Assembly (NCBI GenBank): GCA_964604165.1
Contig: CAZRYF010000016.1
Location: 1-64,000 of the forward strand
Source: JAYZDK01 sp964604165
GTDB lineage: Bacteria > Myxococcota_A > UBA796 > CAJQPC01
Length of the DNA stretch: 64,000 bases
Reading direction: 5' to 3'
Made by a program: the position numbers and the translations under genes. The notes under the pieces were generated by a model. That model saw only the letters and a program-made list of their open reading frames with translations. It was not told where the DNA came from and did no database searches. Below are positions 1 to 8,607 of the stretch, piece after piece. The number at the start of each line of letters is the position of its first letter. Position 1 is the stretch's first letter.

Positions 1-208
<208 letters not shown>

Positions 209-329
209 TGGGGCCTCCGTAAGGCAATGAAATCTCCGGGTTCGAGCCAGAATCCACCCGGTTGGGACAGCGCCATGTAGCATGCTGGTTGCGGCGGTCG
301 CAACTGCGAGAGAGCAAGTAGAAAACCCC

Positions 330-1559
330 ATGGACCTGCGAGTCACGGACATTGATGAGTTGTGCACCCTGGATCCCGGTCTTGGAGAGGGGGAGCTTGG
401 AATCCTGCGAGACGCTGCAGTGGTCTTTGCTGGGGGGCGCTGTGCATGGGTCGGGCCCAGCCAGGAGGCACCTGAGGCGACCGTTTCTTTAGATGGATCC
501 GGCTGTGTGGGGGTTCCCGGGCTGGTGGATTGCCATACCCACTCGCTCTTTGCTGGAAGTCGGGCCGAGGAGTTCTCCCAGAGACTTGCGGGGATCTCCT
601 ACACGGAAATCCTGGAAGCAGGAGGGGGGATTCTAAGCACGGTGACCGCCACTCGCGCCGCCAGCGACGAGCTGTTGACCGACTTGCTTCGCCAGCGGCT
701 GAGGGGTTTTCTTGGGGGAGGTGTCACCACCGTGGAGGTGAAGACCGGGTACGGGCTCCAGCCGATGCACGAGCGGCGAATGCTCCGTCTGCTGCGAGAG
801 CAAGAGCTGCCTACCCGGGTTGTTTCGACATTTTTGGGGGCCCACACGGTCCCGGAGGAATTCCGGGGAGATCGGGCGGCCTACGTCACCTGCATTCTCG
901 AGGAAATGATGCCCTTCGCGCTGGAGTGGGCGGATGGGGTGGATGTCTACTGCGATCGAGGCGCCTTTGACCTGGAGGAGTGTGAACGGATTTTGGGAGC
1001 CGGCATCTCCGGGGGGTTGGTGGGAAGGGTCCACGCCGAACAAGTGGAGTACACCGGTGCCGCCGGGCTGGCGGCGGGGTTGGGTTGTGCTTCTGCAGAT
1101 CACCTGGAGCGCATCGATGCTGATGGAATCAACGCCATGGCTACCCATGGGACCATCGGGGTCCTCTTGCCGGGGGCAATGACCTACCTGGGAGATGACC
1201 CTCCGCCGGTGGGGGAGTTGTTGGAGGCTGGGGTGGAGCTGGCGGTGGCCACGGACTTCAACCCAGGGAGCTCGCCGGTACGAGACCTCTGGGCTTGCGC
1301 CACGTTGGCGTGTGTGCGGATGGGCTTGAGCGTGGAGCAGGCGCTGGCAGGCGTGACCCGCAGTGCCGGAAAGGCGCTGGGGCGAACCGATCTCGGGTGG
1401 TTGGGCCCAGGGTCTGTCGGGGATCTTGCCCTTGTGGTTCCCCCGCCAGGAGAGCCGGCGCGCCACGAGGTTCTCGTACAATACATGGGGGGACACCGAG
1501 TGAAGGCCGTGGTGCGGGACGGTCGGTTTGTAGTGGGAAGCAAGGAGGCGGTGGTATGA
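330..1559 (+). CDS. hutI: Imidazolonepropionase
   Basis: HutI hydrolyses 4-imidazolone-5-propionate to N-formimino-glutamate, the third step of histidine breakdown, in the cytoplasm. The 409-residue product has the amidohydrolase-fold metal motif in GLVDCHTHSLFAGSRAEEF and the family stretches GGGILSTVTATRAAS and KTGYGLQ; a later HAEQ and an ATDFNPGSSP segment fit the remaining metal and substrate sites. The ATG at 330 is chosen because the homologous N-terminus begins there. A start at 282 has no Shine-Dalgarno and would add an unrelated leader. No hutH, hutU or hutG is next to it. Its stop overlaps the next start. Confidence 0.95.
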   Translation: MDLRVTDIDELCTLDPGLGEGELGILRDAAVVFAGGRCAWVGPSQEAPEATVSLDGSGCVGVPGLVDCHTHSLFAGSRAEEFSQRLAGISYTEILEAGGGILSTVTATRAASDELLTDLLRQRLRGFLGGGVTTVEVKTGYGLQPMHERRMLRLLREQELPTRVVSTFLGAHTVPEEFRGDRAAYVTCILEEMMPFALEWADGVDVYCDRGAFDLEECERILGAGISGGLVGRVHAEQVEYTGAAGLAAGLGCASADHLERIDADGINAMATHGTIGVLLPGAMTYLGDDPPPVGELLEAGVELAVATDFNPGSSPVRDLWACATLACVRMGLSVEQALAGVTRSAGKALGRTDLGWLGPGSVGDLALVVPPPGEPARHEVLVQYMGGHRVKAVVRDGRFVVGSKEAVV

Positions 1560-1888
1560 AATTGGGCGGTCGAAAGGGGTCACAAGATCTTCCCCTGGAA
1601 GGCATCGCAGAGCTGAAGGCCGAGGTGCGCTTGTTGCGGGCCATTCTTCTGGATGTACTTAGGGGCCAGGCTGCCGGGGTGGAATTGAGCCTGGAAACGG
1701 AGGAGATTCGGGCGGTGCTCGGGTTGGCGGAAGATGCGGATGCGTCCACCATTTCCCTGCGCCTCGCCCAGGAGCGGGCACGGGTTGTGGCCAAGACGCC
1801 TTGCCAAGCTTGCGGGGGCATGGTGAAGCAGCGGGAAGGGGTGGAAGAGGTGGCCTGTCACTGGTGCGGCGAAACCGTCCAGATGTGA
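1556..1888 (+). CDS. Small zinc-ribbon protein of unknown function
   Basis: This 110-residue protein starts at an ATG that overlaps the hutI stop (ATGA), so the two are probably translationally coupled. The N-terminal two thirds is charged and helical (roughly residues 18-75). The C-terminus has two CxxC pairs, CQAC and CHWC, separated by about 17 residues, which is a typical zinc ribbon. There is no signal peptide, so it is probably cytoplasmic. I do not recognise a named family. The coupling to hutI could mean a regulatory or metal-related role, but that is only an inference from position. Confidence 0.7.
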   Translation: MKLGGRKGSQDLPLEGIAELKAEVRLLRAILLDVLRGQAAGVELSLETEEIRAVLGLAEDADASTISLRLAQERARVVAKTPCQACGGMVKQREGVEEVACHWCGETVQM

Positions 1889-1931
1889 CCTTGGAGGTCA
1901 ACCGGGCTACTCTCGGAGCCAAGGAGGCAGC

Positions 1932-2183
1932 ATGGCAGGAGTAGTGCCGCTGATTGGAATGCCCGGCCCCACCGAGCTGATCATTCTGCTGGTGATCGTG
2001 CTCATTCTCTTCGGACCTGGAAAGCTACCGGGGATCGGGGAGGCCCTCGGAAAGGGTATTCGCAGCTTCAAGGACTCGGTGAAGGACAGCGAGCTGCCAG
2101 GGGACACCCCCCGGGAGATCGATGTGACGCCCGCCTCTGCTTCGATGGAGGCGGAAGAGGTGGATTCGACGCTGAACTCCTAG
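1932..2183 (+). CDS. tatA: Twin-arginine translocase subunit TatA/TatE family
   Basis: TatA forms the pore-like component of the Tat system, which exports folded proteins across the inner membrane. The 83-residue product has a short N-terminus, one transmembrane helix (ELIILLVIVLILFGPGKLP), the conserved FGPGKLP hinge, and an amphipathic helix (IGEALGKGIRSFKDSV) followed by an acidic tail. This is the usual TatA length and order. The start has a good AAGGAGG about six bases upstream. No tatB or tatC is adjacent, so those subunits must be encoded elsewhere. Paralogues TatB and TatE are less likely given the Phe-Gly hinge and short tail. Confidence 0.92.
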   Translation: MAGVVPLIGMPGPTELIILLVIVLILFGPGKLPGIGEALGKGIRSFKDSVKDSELPGDTPREIDVTPASASMEAEEVDSTLNS

Positions 2184-2262
2184 ACCGGATATTTCACCAG
2201 GCTTTGTTTCGAGGGCCCGTAGTGCGCCAGCGAGGCGGGTTTGGCGGGGGCCCGCGGGCGAC

Positions 2263-2333
2263 GGCGTGCTGAAGCACGCCGACCCGCAGGGGGGCGAAAG
2301 CCCCCGCCGCAGGCGGGGGACCGTACGGGTCGG
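2263..2333. other. Nested, mutually exclusive hairpins between convergent genes
   Basis: The 196-base gap between tatA and the convergent MopE-type gene holds a perfect hairpin GGCGTGCT-GA-AGCACGCC (2263-2280). Two competing hairpins follow: GGGGGC-GAAA-GCCCCC (2290-2305) and CCCCCGCC-GCA-GGCGGGGG (2301-2319). These lie inside an outer CCGACCCG/CGGGTCGG pair (2279-2333). No T-run follows on either strand. It could serve as a bidirectional terminator or be a REP-like repeat. Confidence 0.5.
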
Positions 2334-2379
2334 GGGGGCGCGACAAGGGCCGCCGCAGCAAGCAATTCGAGACCGCCAG

Positions 2380-5163
2380 CTATTCGACCTGAAGGAACAG
2401 GTGAACGGACTCTGTTCCGCTCTGTGGCTGGGAGACCAGCAGTGCATCCTGTCCGGAAGCCGTTCCTCCCAGGTCCCCACCAAAGCCGAGCGCCGAACCG
2501 AACTGTGCTCCGGGAACGTTGCCGTTCAGCCGGACATCCGCATCGGACGCGGTCAAACTGCCGGAGAGGGGGCCATTGTAGAGAAGCATAATGCCGCCGG
2601 AGGCGTTCGCGTTCCAACTGGACACGGCCAGGTCCGACTGGCCGTCGCCGTTCGCGTCACCGGTCGCGCTGGCAGTGCCCAGCTGCATGTTGAAGTCTCC
2701 GGACACTGTGGACAGCGCCAAGTTGGAAAGGACATCCGATGCAAGGCTTCCGCCGGAAATCACGTAGACAATACCTGCGTCGGTTGCGGTCACTCCGTTG
2801 AGATTTGCACCGATTGCGAGTTCCGGAAGCCCGTCTCCATCCTGGTCTCCGGCAGTTCCTACGCTAATGCCTGCTTGTTCAGACCCGGCACCGGCGAGGA
2901 TGTAGTCTGCATCCGCCAAAGTGCCGCTGGACAAGGAAGAGGCTCCCATCACCACGTAGACCGCTCCATCTCCGGCGCCGTTGAAGTTTCCCCAGGAACC
3001 CACGAGGATTTCGGAGAATCCATCCCCATCTACGTCGCCGGGACTTCCAATGGTCTTTCCAGGGGGATTGCTTGCTGCGCCGATGTTTTCGGAGGCGGTG
3101 ACGCCCGTGAACTTCACCACGTCGCTGGCTCCCAGTGACAACTCGTTGCCGGAGATGTTTGGGCTGGTTGTGACTGGGCCTTGCACCAGGTACACGGCAC
3201 CGTTGCGGGTCATTCCATTGCTGTCGTTTCCGTCGGATCCGATCAGGATGTCTGGAAGGTTGTCGATGCTGGGATCGCCGACCACATTGCCGACCATGCT
3301 GATGGTGACACCAGCGTAGTCGTTCTTTGATTCTCCAGCCAAAATGACGTCGGCGGTTGAGACCAGATCCGTAGCACTTGGATCGAAGGGGCCCAGCAGG
3401 AGGGCTGCGCCTCCGAAATTCTTGTTTGAAGAAGCGGTGCCTCCTACGTAGTACCTCTGAACGCCGATAAGCACATCGTCAAGCCCGTCGCCATTGATGT
3501 CTTGACCGGCGCTGATCTGACGACCAGCCTTCGACTCGTAGGGCCCCGTAAGCGTGATGTCAGCGTTTGCGCTCGACAGAGTGGTTCCAGTAATGGGGCC
3601 GTAGAAGGCATACACCTCTCCTTCATTGGATCCGTTGGCTGTGTTGGCACCTACCACGAGGTCAAGCTGGCCGTCCCCGTCAACGTCGGCCGTTCCGAAG
3701 GCATCGCCAAACCTGCTGTAGCTTCCTCCGGTAATGGCGGTGTCTGCGTTGGACTCGGTGCCTGTACAAGGTGTGGTCTGGCCGGAACAGTTGTTGTCGA
3801 TCCCGTCGTTGCAGATTTCTGCGGCACCTGGATGGGTCTGGGAGTCGGTGTCATCACAGTCTGAACTGTCCGCTACCCACCCTGTGGGGTTCGCGTTCGG
3901 GCAGGACGACTGGTAGATCGCGGCGTTCCCGTAAGAGTCGCCATCTGAGTCTTGGTAGTAGGGAACGGCGTCCACTGAATCGGCTTCGTCGGTCTGCCCA
4001 TCACAGTCGTCGTTGATTCCGTTGCAGAATTCAGAGGCGCCCGGGTTGATGCCTGCGTTGGAATCGTTGCAGTCCGTGTAGTTGTCTGCGTACCCGGAGG
4101 GTTGTGAACAGGCCGTTGTCGCGCTTGTAAAGACACCGTACCCGTCCCCATCGGCGTCGCCGTACCAAGCCGTTGCGTCGAGGGCATTGTCGTCTACGGT
4201 GCCATTGCAGTCGTTGTCGGCGCTGTCGCAGTACTCATCCGCATCGGGGTTGACCGACGCACTTGTGTCGTCGCAATCGGAGCTGTCGTCGACGTAGCCT
4301 GAGGGTTGGTTGCAGGCGACGGTGTTGACCAGAACGTCCCCATAGGTGTCGGTGTCGACATCTGCATACCAGATGGTGGCGTCGATGGCGTCGTTTTCGT
4401 CGATGTCCCCGTCACAGTCGTTGTCGTAGCCGTCGCACTTCTCATCGGCAGGATCGTCCTCTGTGGTGTTCGGGTCATCTGGGTAGGCATCCGCGTGGAG
4501 GTCGTCGCAGTCGCTGTCGTTGGCCACAAATCCGGTGGGTTCCTCACACTCGGTCACGGAGAGGCTGGTGCTGCCAAACCCGTCGCCATCGTAGTCGATG
4601 TACCAAGTGGCGGCGTCGCTGGAGGTGGAGTCGTCGGTCAGGTTGTCGCAGTTGTTGTCGATTCCGTCGCCGCAGACTTCAGTCTGGTCCGGGTTGGCTG
4701 TGGCCTCTGAGTCGTCGCACTCCTCGCAAGCAGCCCAACCATCTCCATCGGCATCCTCGTATCCGACTGATCCGTCACAGTTGTAGTCCTCGGGGTCGGC
4801 GCAGTCTGTTTCCTCGGCAAGCGGGTTGTACAAGGCCGAGGCGTCGTTGCAGTCTTGGTTGTCCGTGATGTACCCGGTGGGTTGGCTGCAGGAGACAATA
4901 GAGTTTTCGGGATCGCCGTAGCCGTCCTGGTCGCTGTCCGCGTAGTAGGTGGTGGCGTCCACTGCGTCTTCGTCCACTTCCTCGTCACAGTCATTGTCGA
5001 GTGAGTCGCAGATTTCATCTGCATCGGGATTGATGTCGGCGTTTCCGTCGTCACAATCCATGTCCTTCTTGTAGCCGTCCCCATCCATGTCCGGGTTGTC
5101 ATCCTTGTTTCCGTTGCAGCCTAGAACGAGGCCAAGGACGACGAGCGTCAGCGTACGAGTCAT
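2380..5163 (-). CDS. Large lipoprotein with MopE-type Asp/Cys repeats and FG-GAP propeller
   Basis: This 927-residue protein begins MTRTLTLVVLGLVLGC, a lipoprotein-like leader. Residues about 25-470 carry seven related repeats, each with a DCDD or DCND element, an E-x-C-D-x-x-D-N-D-C-D element and a DADGDGYG-like loop. These match the putative metal-binding MopE motif. From about 480 to the end are at least five FG-GAP or integrin-alpha type units (VDGDGQLDLVVG, INGDGLDDVLIG, VDGDGFSEILVG, QDGDGLPELAIG, ANGDGQSDLAVS), which should build a calcium-stabilised beta-propeller. It is probably a cell-surface or secreted adhesin-like protein. The ATG at 5161-5163 is chosen for its AGGAG; the open frame upstream to 5244 is not leader-like. 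Confidence 0.88.
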   Translation of the reverse strand: MTRTLTLVVLGLVLGCNGNKDDNPDMDGDGYKKDMDCDDGNADINPDADEICDSLDNDCDEEVDEDAVDATTYYADSDQDGYGDPENSIVSCSQPTGYITDNQDCNDASALYNPLAEETDCADPEDYNCDGSVGYEDADGDGWAACEECDDSEATANPDQTEVCGDGIDNNCDNLTDDSTSSDAATWYIDYDGDGFGSTSLSVTECEEPTGFVANDSDCDDLHADAYPDDPNTTEDDPADEKCDGYDNDCDGDIDENDAIDATIWYADVDTDTYGDVLVNTVACNQPSGYVDDSSDCDDTSASVNPDADEYCDSADNDCNGTVDDNALDATAWYGDADGDGYGVFTSATTACSQPSGYADNYTDCNDSNAGINPGASEFCNGINDDCDGQTDEADSVDAVPYYQDSDGDSYGNAAIYQSSCPNANPTGWVADSSDCDDTDSQTHPGAAEICNDGIDNNCSGQTTPCTGTESNADTAITGGSYSRFGDAFGTADVDGDGQLDLVVGANTANGSNEGEVYAFYGPITGTTLSSANADITLTGPYESKAGRQISAGQDINGDGLDDVLIGVQRYYVGGTASSNKNFGGAALLLGPFDPSATDLVSTADVILAGESKNDYAGVTISMVGNVVGDPSIDNLPDILIGSDGNDSNGMTRNGAVYLVQGPVTTSPNISGNELSLGASDVVKFTGVTASENIGAASNPPGKTIGSPGDVDGDGFSEILVGSWGNFNGAGDGAVYVVMGASSLSSGTLADADYILAGAGSEQAGISVGTAGDQDGDGLPELAIGANLNGVTATDAGIVYVISGGSLASDVLSNLALSTVSGDFNMQLGTASATGDANGDGQSDLAVSSWNANASGGIMLLYNGPLSGSLTASDADVRLNGNVPGAQFGSALGFGGDLGGTASGQDALLVSQPQSGTESVHLFLQVE

Positions 5164-5268
5164 TTGCGTCTCCTGCTCAGACGGGGAATCTTGCGATTCC
5201 CGATGTGCCGTAGGTCTGGACCAACCGGGCCAGGGGCGTAGCATACCGAATGGACAGGAGGGCAGTCA

Positions 5269-6231
5269 ATGCAGCAGGTCTCGGTGCCGGATCCACCTGC
5301 CTCCTCCCTGAAGGACCGACGAGTTTCTGTGGTGGTGGTCACTTTGGATCGGCTGGAGGAGATGCGGCGTCTTCTTCCCTCGGTTGTGGCTCAGACCTGG
5401 ACTCCGGACGAGGTGGTGGTGGTGGATGCAGCGCCGTCGAAGGCCCTGGAGTCCGTACTAAAGGCTCACCAGGAAACGTCTGGGATTTCCATGAGGTATC
5501 TCACGTCCGAGCGGGGGATCTGCCACCAGCGCAACCGGGCGGTGAGTGCTTGCACGGGGGACTTCGTCTTCTTTTTTGATGACGATGTGGAGCTGGAGGT
5601 GGACTATATTGAGCACGCAATGGCCGCCTTTTCGATGAAGGCCTCTCCGCCTGTGGGGGGGGTGGCGGGAACGCTGGTCGACCCTCGGATTCATCCGGGT
5701 TGGAAGCGCTGGCTCTTCCACTCTCTCTCCCTTTCTCACGCGGGGCGCGCGGTTCCAACCGCTGGATACCCGAATGGGGACATGAGAAGAGTGGAGGATA
5801 TCGTGGAGGTCATTTCTGTTCCCCTACTCGAGGGATGTCGAATGGCCTTTCGGCGGGAGGTTCTTGAAGAGGAGCGCTTTCAACAGTTTCTGCCGGGCTA
5901 CTGCCGGGGAGAGGACGGTGACTTCTGTGCTCGTGTCGCTATTCGATGGACGCTCTTGCAAACCCCCGAGGCACGTCTCCGACACCATGAATCGGAGGCC
6001 GGACGTCTCGTGGGGGAGGCGATTGTCTATCAGCGTGCCTTTTCCCGCAGTCGGTTTTTTCGGCTCTACAGCTCGGGGCTCCTCTCGCATTGGCCACGGT
6101 TTCTATGGGGGATGCTCGGGTGGGGGGGGTGGATCGTCGCACTTTCGGTAAGGAATCTCGAACCTCGATTGTTTCGGGGCTTTGTAAGAGGAGTTTGGGC
6201 GGGTTGGAGGGCAGGCTCAACGTCGCCATAG
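5269..6231 (+). CDS. Family 2 glycosyltransferase
   Basis: This 320-residue protein has the GT-A fold of family 2 from residue about 18: RRVSVVVVTLDR is the nucleotide-sugar strand, VVVDAAPS follows, and FFFDDDVELEVDYI is the DxD metal site. C-terminal basic and hydrophobic segments (about 265-310) suggest membrane association. The start has AGGAGGG a few bases upstream. It faces the flippase gene and its last 15 bases overlap that gene's end. With the neighbouring transferases and flippase it probably assembles a surface polysaccharide or O-antigen-like chain. The sugar cannot be predicted from sequence. Confidence 0.88.
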   Translation: MQQVSVPDPPASSLKDRRVSVVVVTLDRLEEMRRLLPSVVAQTWTPDEVVVVDAAPSKALESVLKAHQETSGISMRYLTSERGICHQRNRAVSACTGDFVFFFDDDVELEVDYIEHAMAAFSMKASPPVGGVAGTLVDPRIHPGWKRWLFHSLSLSHAGRAVPTAGYPNGDMRRVEDIVEVISVPLLEGCRMAFRREVLEEERFQQFLPGYCRGEDGDFCARVAIRWTLLQTPEARLRHHESEAGRLVGEAIVYQRAFSRSRFFRLYSSGLLSHWPRFLWGMLGWGGWIVALSVRNLEPRLFRGFVRGVWAGWRAGSTSP

Positions 6232-7713
6232 GCCGGAGGTGGCCTCTTGGAGCAAGGCCCGATCGGTCTCGTCCACTGTTGCCTTCCAAGTGCTCCAGGT
6301 GCTTGCGAGGATCAAGACTGCGGTGGTGGCGAGCCGGTAAGCCATCGTGGCGGTCTCTCCTCCGTACCAGGCTGCAAGGCTCGCCAGCCCCCAAACGAGA
6401 AGCATGCGGGCATTCGCTGACGAAATGGGAGTGACTCGGAACAGTCGCCAGACCAAGAAGGCCCGGCCCGTCGACCAGCTGATCAGGGCCAGGCTGCTGG
6501 CAAGCGCGGCACCTGTCATTCCCCAGTCCGGGATCCAGATCCAGTTCAGGATCAGGTTTATTGTGACCGCTCCGACTCCGACCCCCAGGTTCAATGCTGC
6601 GTGGCCGCCATGGGCCAGACAGGTTCCCGCAGGCTCCAGAAGAACTTGAATGGCTCGGCCCGCAATCAGGAGAGCCAAGACCGTCGCCGCACTCTGATAC
6701 TCATGGGAGAAGAGCTGGACCAGCAGATCTGGCAAAAGTAGCGCGACAAGAAACAAGGGAGCCGATCCGATGACAACCCACCGGGTCATGCGGTGAAGTT
6801 GCACGGCAAGGATCTCGAATTCACCCGCGTACAGCCACCGGGCAGCTCGGGGGGCGAAAACACCGTTGATGGCGACCAGTGGCATGGCTCCAAGCATGGC
6901 GAGCGCCATGGCCACTCGGTAGACGCCGACGTCGGAAAGGGTCGCCAGCGCGGAGAGCATCAACAGGTCTGCGGAGAGAAGAGTGCGGTGTAGAAGGCCG
7001 GAGAGGGACTGGGGCAGCGAGAAGCTCAGCAACGCAGGCCATTGAGTGGGTTGTTTGGGCTCTTGGGCGAGTCTCGCGGAGAGCAGACTGCGCACCCGAT
7101 GCGCTCCCCGAAGGAGGGTCAGCATGCGAGCCAGAACCAGCGCACCAAGCGCGCCGATCACTCCCCAGCCGAGCGCCATGGCGACTCCACAGCCGAACAG
7201 GATGAGCAGCGGTTGTCCTACTTGCTGCACGCTCCAGAATCCGCGCATGTCGCGACCGCCGACCAAGGTTCCTCCCGCCAACGAAGAGAGGCTTCCGGCG
7301 ACGATTCCCACGCCAACCCAGGCAGCCAACACGCGATGCTCCGTGCCCATGGAGGGGTGAAAGAGGCCCAGGCCCCAGGCGATGCAGGCAAGTGTGGTGC
7401 CACCTGTGAAGGCCAGCAGAAGTGAACCGCGCAGCATGGACCCGAGGGGGGAAGGCGCGGCCTCCTCTCGGTGCCTGGCAGTGTAGAAGACTGCCGCCGA
7501 GTCGCTTCCAAGGGTGCCCAGAGACGCGCCGAACAGGACCAGGGTAGCTGCCAAAACGTAGAGCCCGTAGTCCGCGGCTCCCAGAACCCGGGCCAGGAGC
7601 CAGATGGTCGCCAGACCCGCAACACGTCCGATCACTGCACCCGACAGGCTCAACAACGAATGACTTGCCAGTTTTCGTGCGTGGGTCGGTTCAGGGGAGA
7701 TGGGTCTTCCCAT
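6217..7713 (-). CDS. Wzx-like polysaccharide/oligosaccharide flippase
   Basis: This 498-residue, very hydrophobic protein has about 12-14 predicted membrane helices. It opens with SLLSLSGAVIGRVAGLATIWLLARVLGAADYGLY in pieces typical of the polysaccharide synthesis/MATE-like (MVF) family, including the LGAADYGLY motif after helix one. Family members flip lipid-linked oligosaccharides across the inner membrane. The ATG at 7713 gives a normal cytosolic N-terminus. Downstream its end overlaps the convergent GT2 gene. Upstream, 90 bases away, are two more leftward GT2 genes that probably form one unit with it. A role in lipid-linked repeat-unit export is an inference from family and position. Confidence 0.88.
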   Translation of the reverse strand: MGRPISPEPTHARKLASHSLLSLSGAVIGRVAGLATIWLLARVLGAADYGLYVLAATLVLFGASLGTLGSDSAAVFYTARHREEAAPSPLGSMLRGSLLLAFTGGTTLACIAWGLGLFHPSMGTEHRVLAAWVGVGIVAGSLSSLAGGTLVGGRDMRGFWSVQQVGQPLLILFGCGVAMALGWGVIGALGALVLARMLTLLRGAHRVRSLLSARLAQEPKQPTQWPALLSFSLPQSLSGLLHRTLLSADLLMLSALATLSDVGVYRVAMALAMLGAMPLVAINGVFAPRAARWLYAGEFEILAVQLHRMTRWVVIGSAPLFLVALLLPDLLVQLFSHEYQSAATVLALLIAGRAIQVLLEPAGTCLAHGGHAALNLGVGVGAVTINLILNWIWIPDWGMTGAALASSLALISWSTGRAFLVWRLFRVTPISSANARMLLVWGLASLAAWYGGETATMAYRLATTAVLILASTWSTWKATVDETDRALLQEATSGLWRR

Positions 7714-7803
7714 GGTTGGGTGGCGGGTACCCGTTGACCGCTGAGTTCGGAAGAGAACGGATGGCCACGGCGGTCAGAGGGACCTCCTGGAGGTCTTGGG
7801 TGC

Positions 7804-8607
7804 TCAAGGGAAGGGACGCCGAATGTGGCCAAAGCCCAGATAGTTTCCCGACTTTCGCACGCCGCGGAGGGAGTAGCGAAGGAGGCATTTGAATGCGATG
7901 GGACGGCCTATCTCGAGGACCTCTCGGTAGACTCGCCAGCGGTACCTCGCTTTCTGGATCTTTTCTGAAAGAAACGATCGGGTGCGGATTCGGTGCCTGG
8001 TCAATGGTTTCGACAGAATGTGAACGAGGTGCCCTCTCTGTACCAGTCTCATCCAGGTTGCGTAGTCCTGGCAGTACGGCAGGTGCGGAAACGTGACGTT
8101 GGGGCACTGGTGACGATCGATCATCGTCGCGGACGTGGAGACGACGTTCTCCACCAGCATCTGGTCCCAGCCAGCTGTCTCCAAAGAAGGCAAATAGGCT
8201 CCTGTCACCTGGCCCTTCTCGTTGATAATGGTTGTGCCGGTTGTGCAGATTGCTGCCCCCCTTTTTTTCATGAAGGTCAGCTGCTTCTCCAACTTGGTAG
8301 GAAGCCATACATCATCGGAGTCCAGGAAGGCGACAAAGTCGCCCTTTGCCTGTTCAAGTCCCGCATTGCGAACCGCTCCGGGGTTCCCGGTGCTGTTGTG
8401 TACAAGCGCTGTCACTCTTTCGTCTCCGTTCGCGAATGTCTGGATGATCTCCATGGATCCGTCCGACGAGTTGTTGTCGACGATGAGAAGCTCCCAGACC
8501 GTGTGGCTTTGATCCAAGACCGATTGAATGGCCTCCTCAATGAACAGGCCCTTGTTGAAGTTGGGCATCACGATTGAAACGAGGGGAGGGGAGGCCTTGC
8601 TATTCAC
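7804..8607 (-). CDS. Family 2 glycosyltransferase
   Basis: This 267-residue family 2 transferase shows VSIVMPNFNKGLFIEEAI at the N-terminus, LLIVDNNSSDGS, GAVRNAGLEQAKGDFV and FLDSDDVWLPTKL. The last holds the acidic metal-binding triad. It has no membrane helix, so it is probably a peripheral cytoplasmic-face enzyme using a nucleotide-sugar donor. It overlaps the upstream leftward transferase by eight bases and precedes the flippase gene, so the three are likely co-transcribed. Acceptor and sugar are unknown. Confidence 0.9.
   Translation of the reverse strand: MNSKASPPLVSIVMPNFNKGLFIEEAIQSVLDQSHTVWELLIVDNNSSDGSMEIIQTFANGDERVTALVHNSTGNPGAVRNAGLEQAKGDFVAFLDSDDVWLPTKLEKQLTFMKKRGAAICTTGTTIINEKGQVTGAYLPSLETAGWDQMLVENVVSTSATMIDRHQCPNVTFPHLPYCQDYATWMRLVQRGHLVHILSKPLTRHRIRTRSFLSEKIQKARYRWRVYREVLEIGRPIAFKCLLRYSLRGVRKSGNYLGFGHIRRPFP

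Noticed and set aside
2266..3138. A 290-codon rightward frame over the hairpin region
   Set aside because: Most of it is antisense to the MopE/FG-GAP gene and it starts inside a palindrome with no Shine-Dalgarno.
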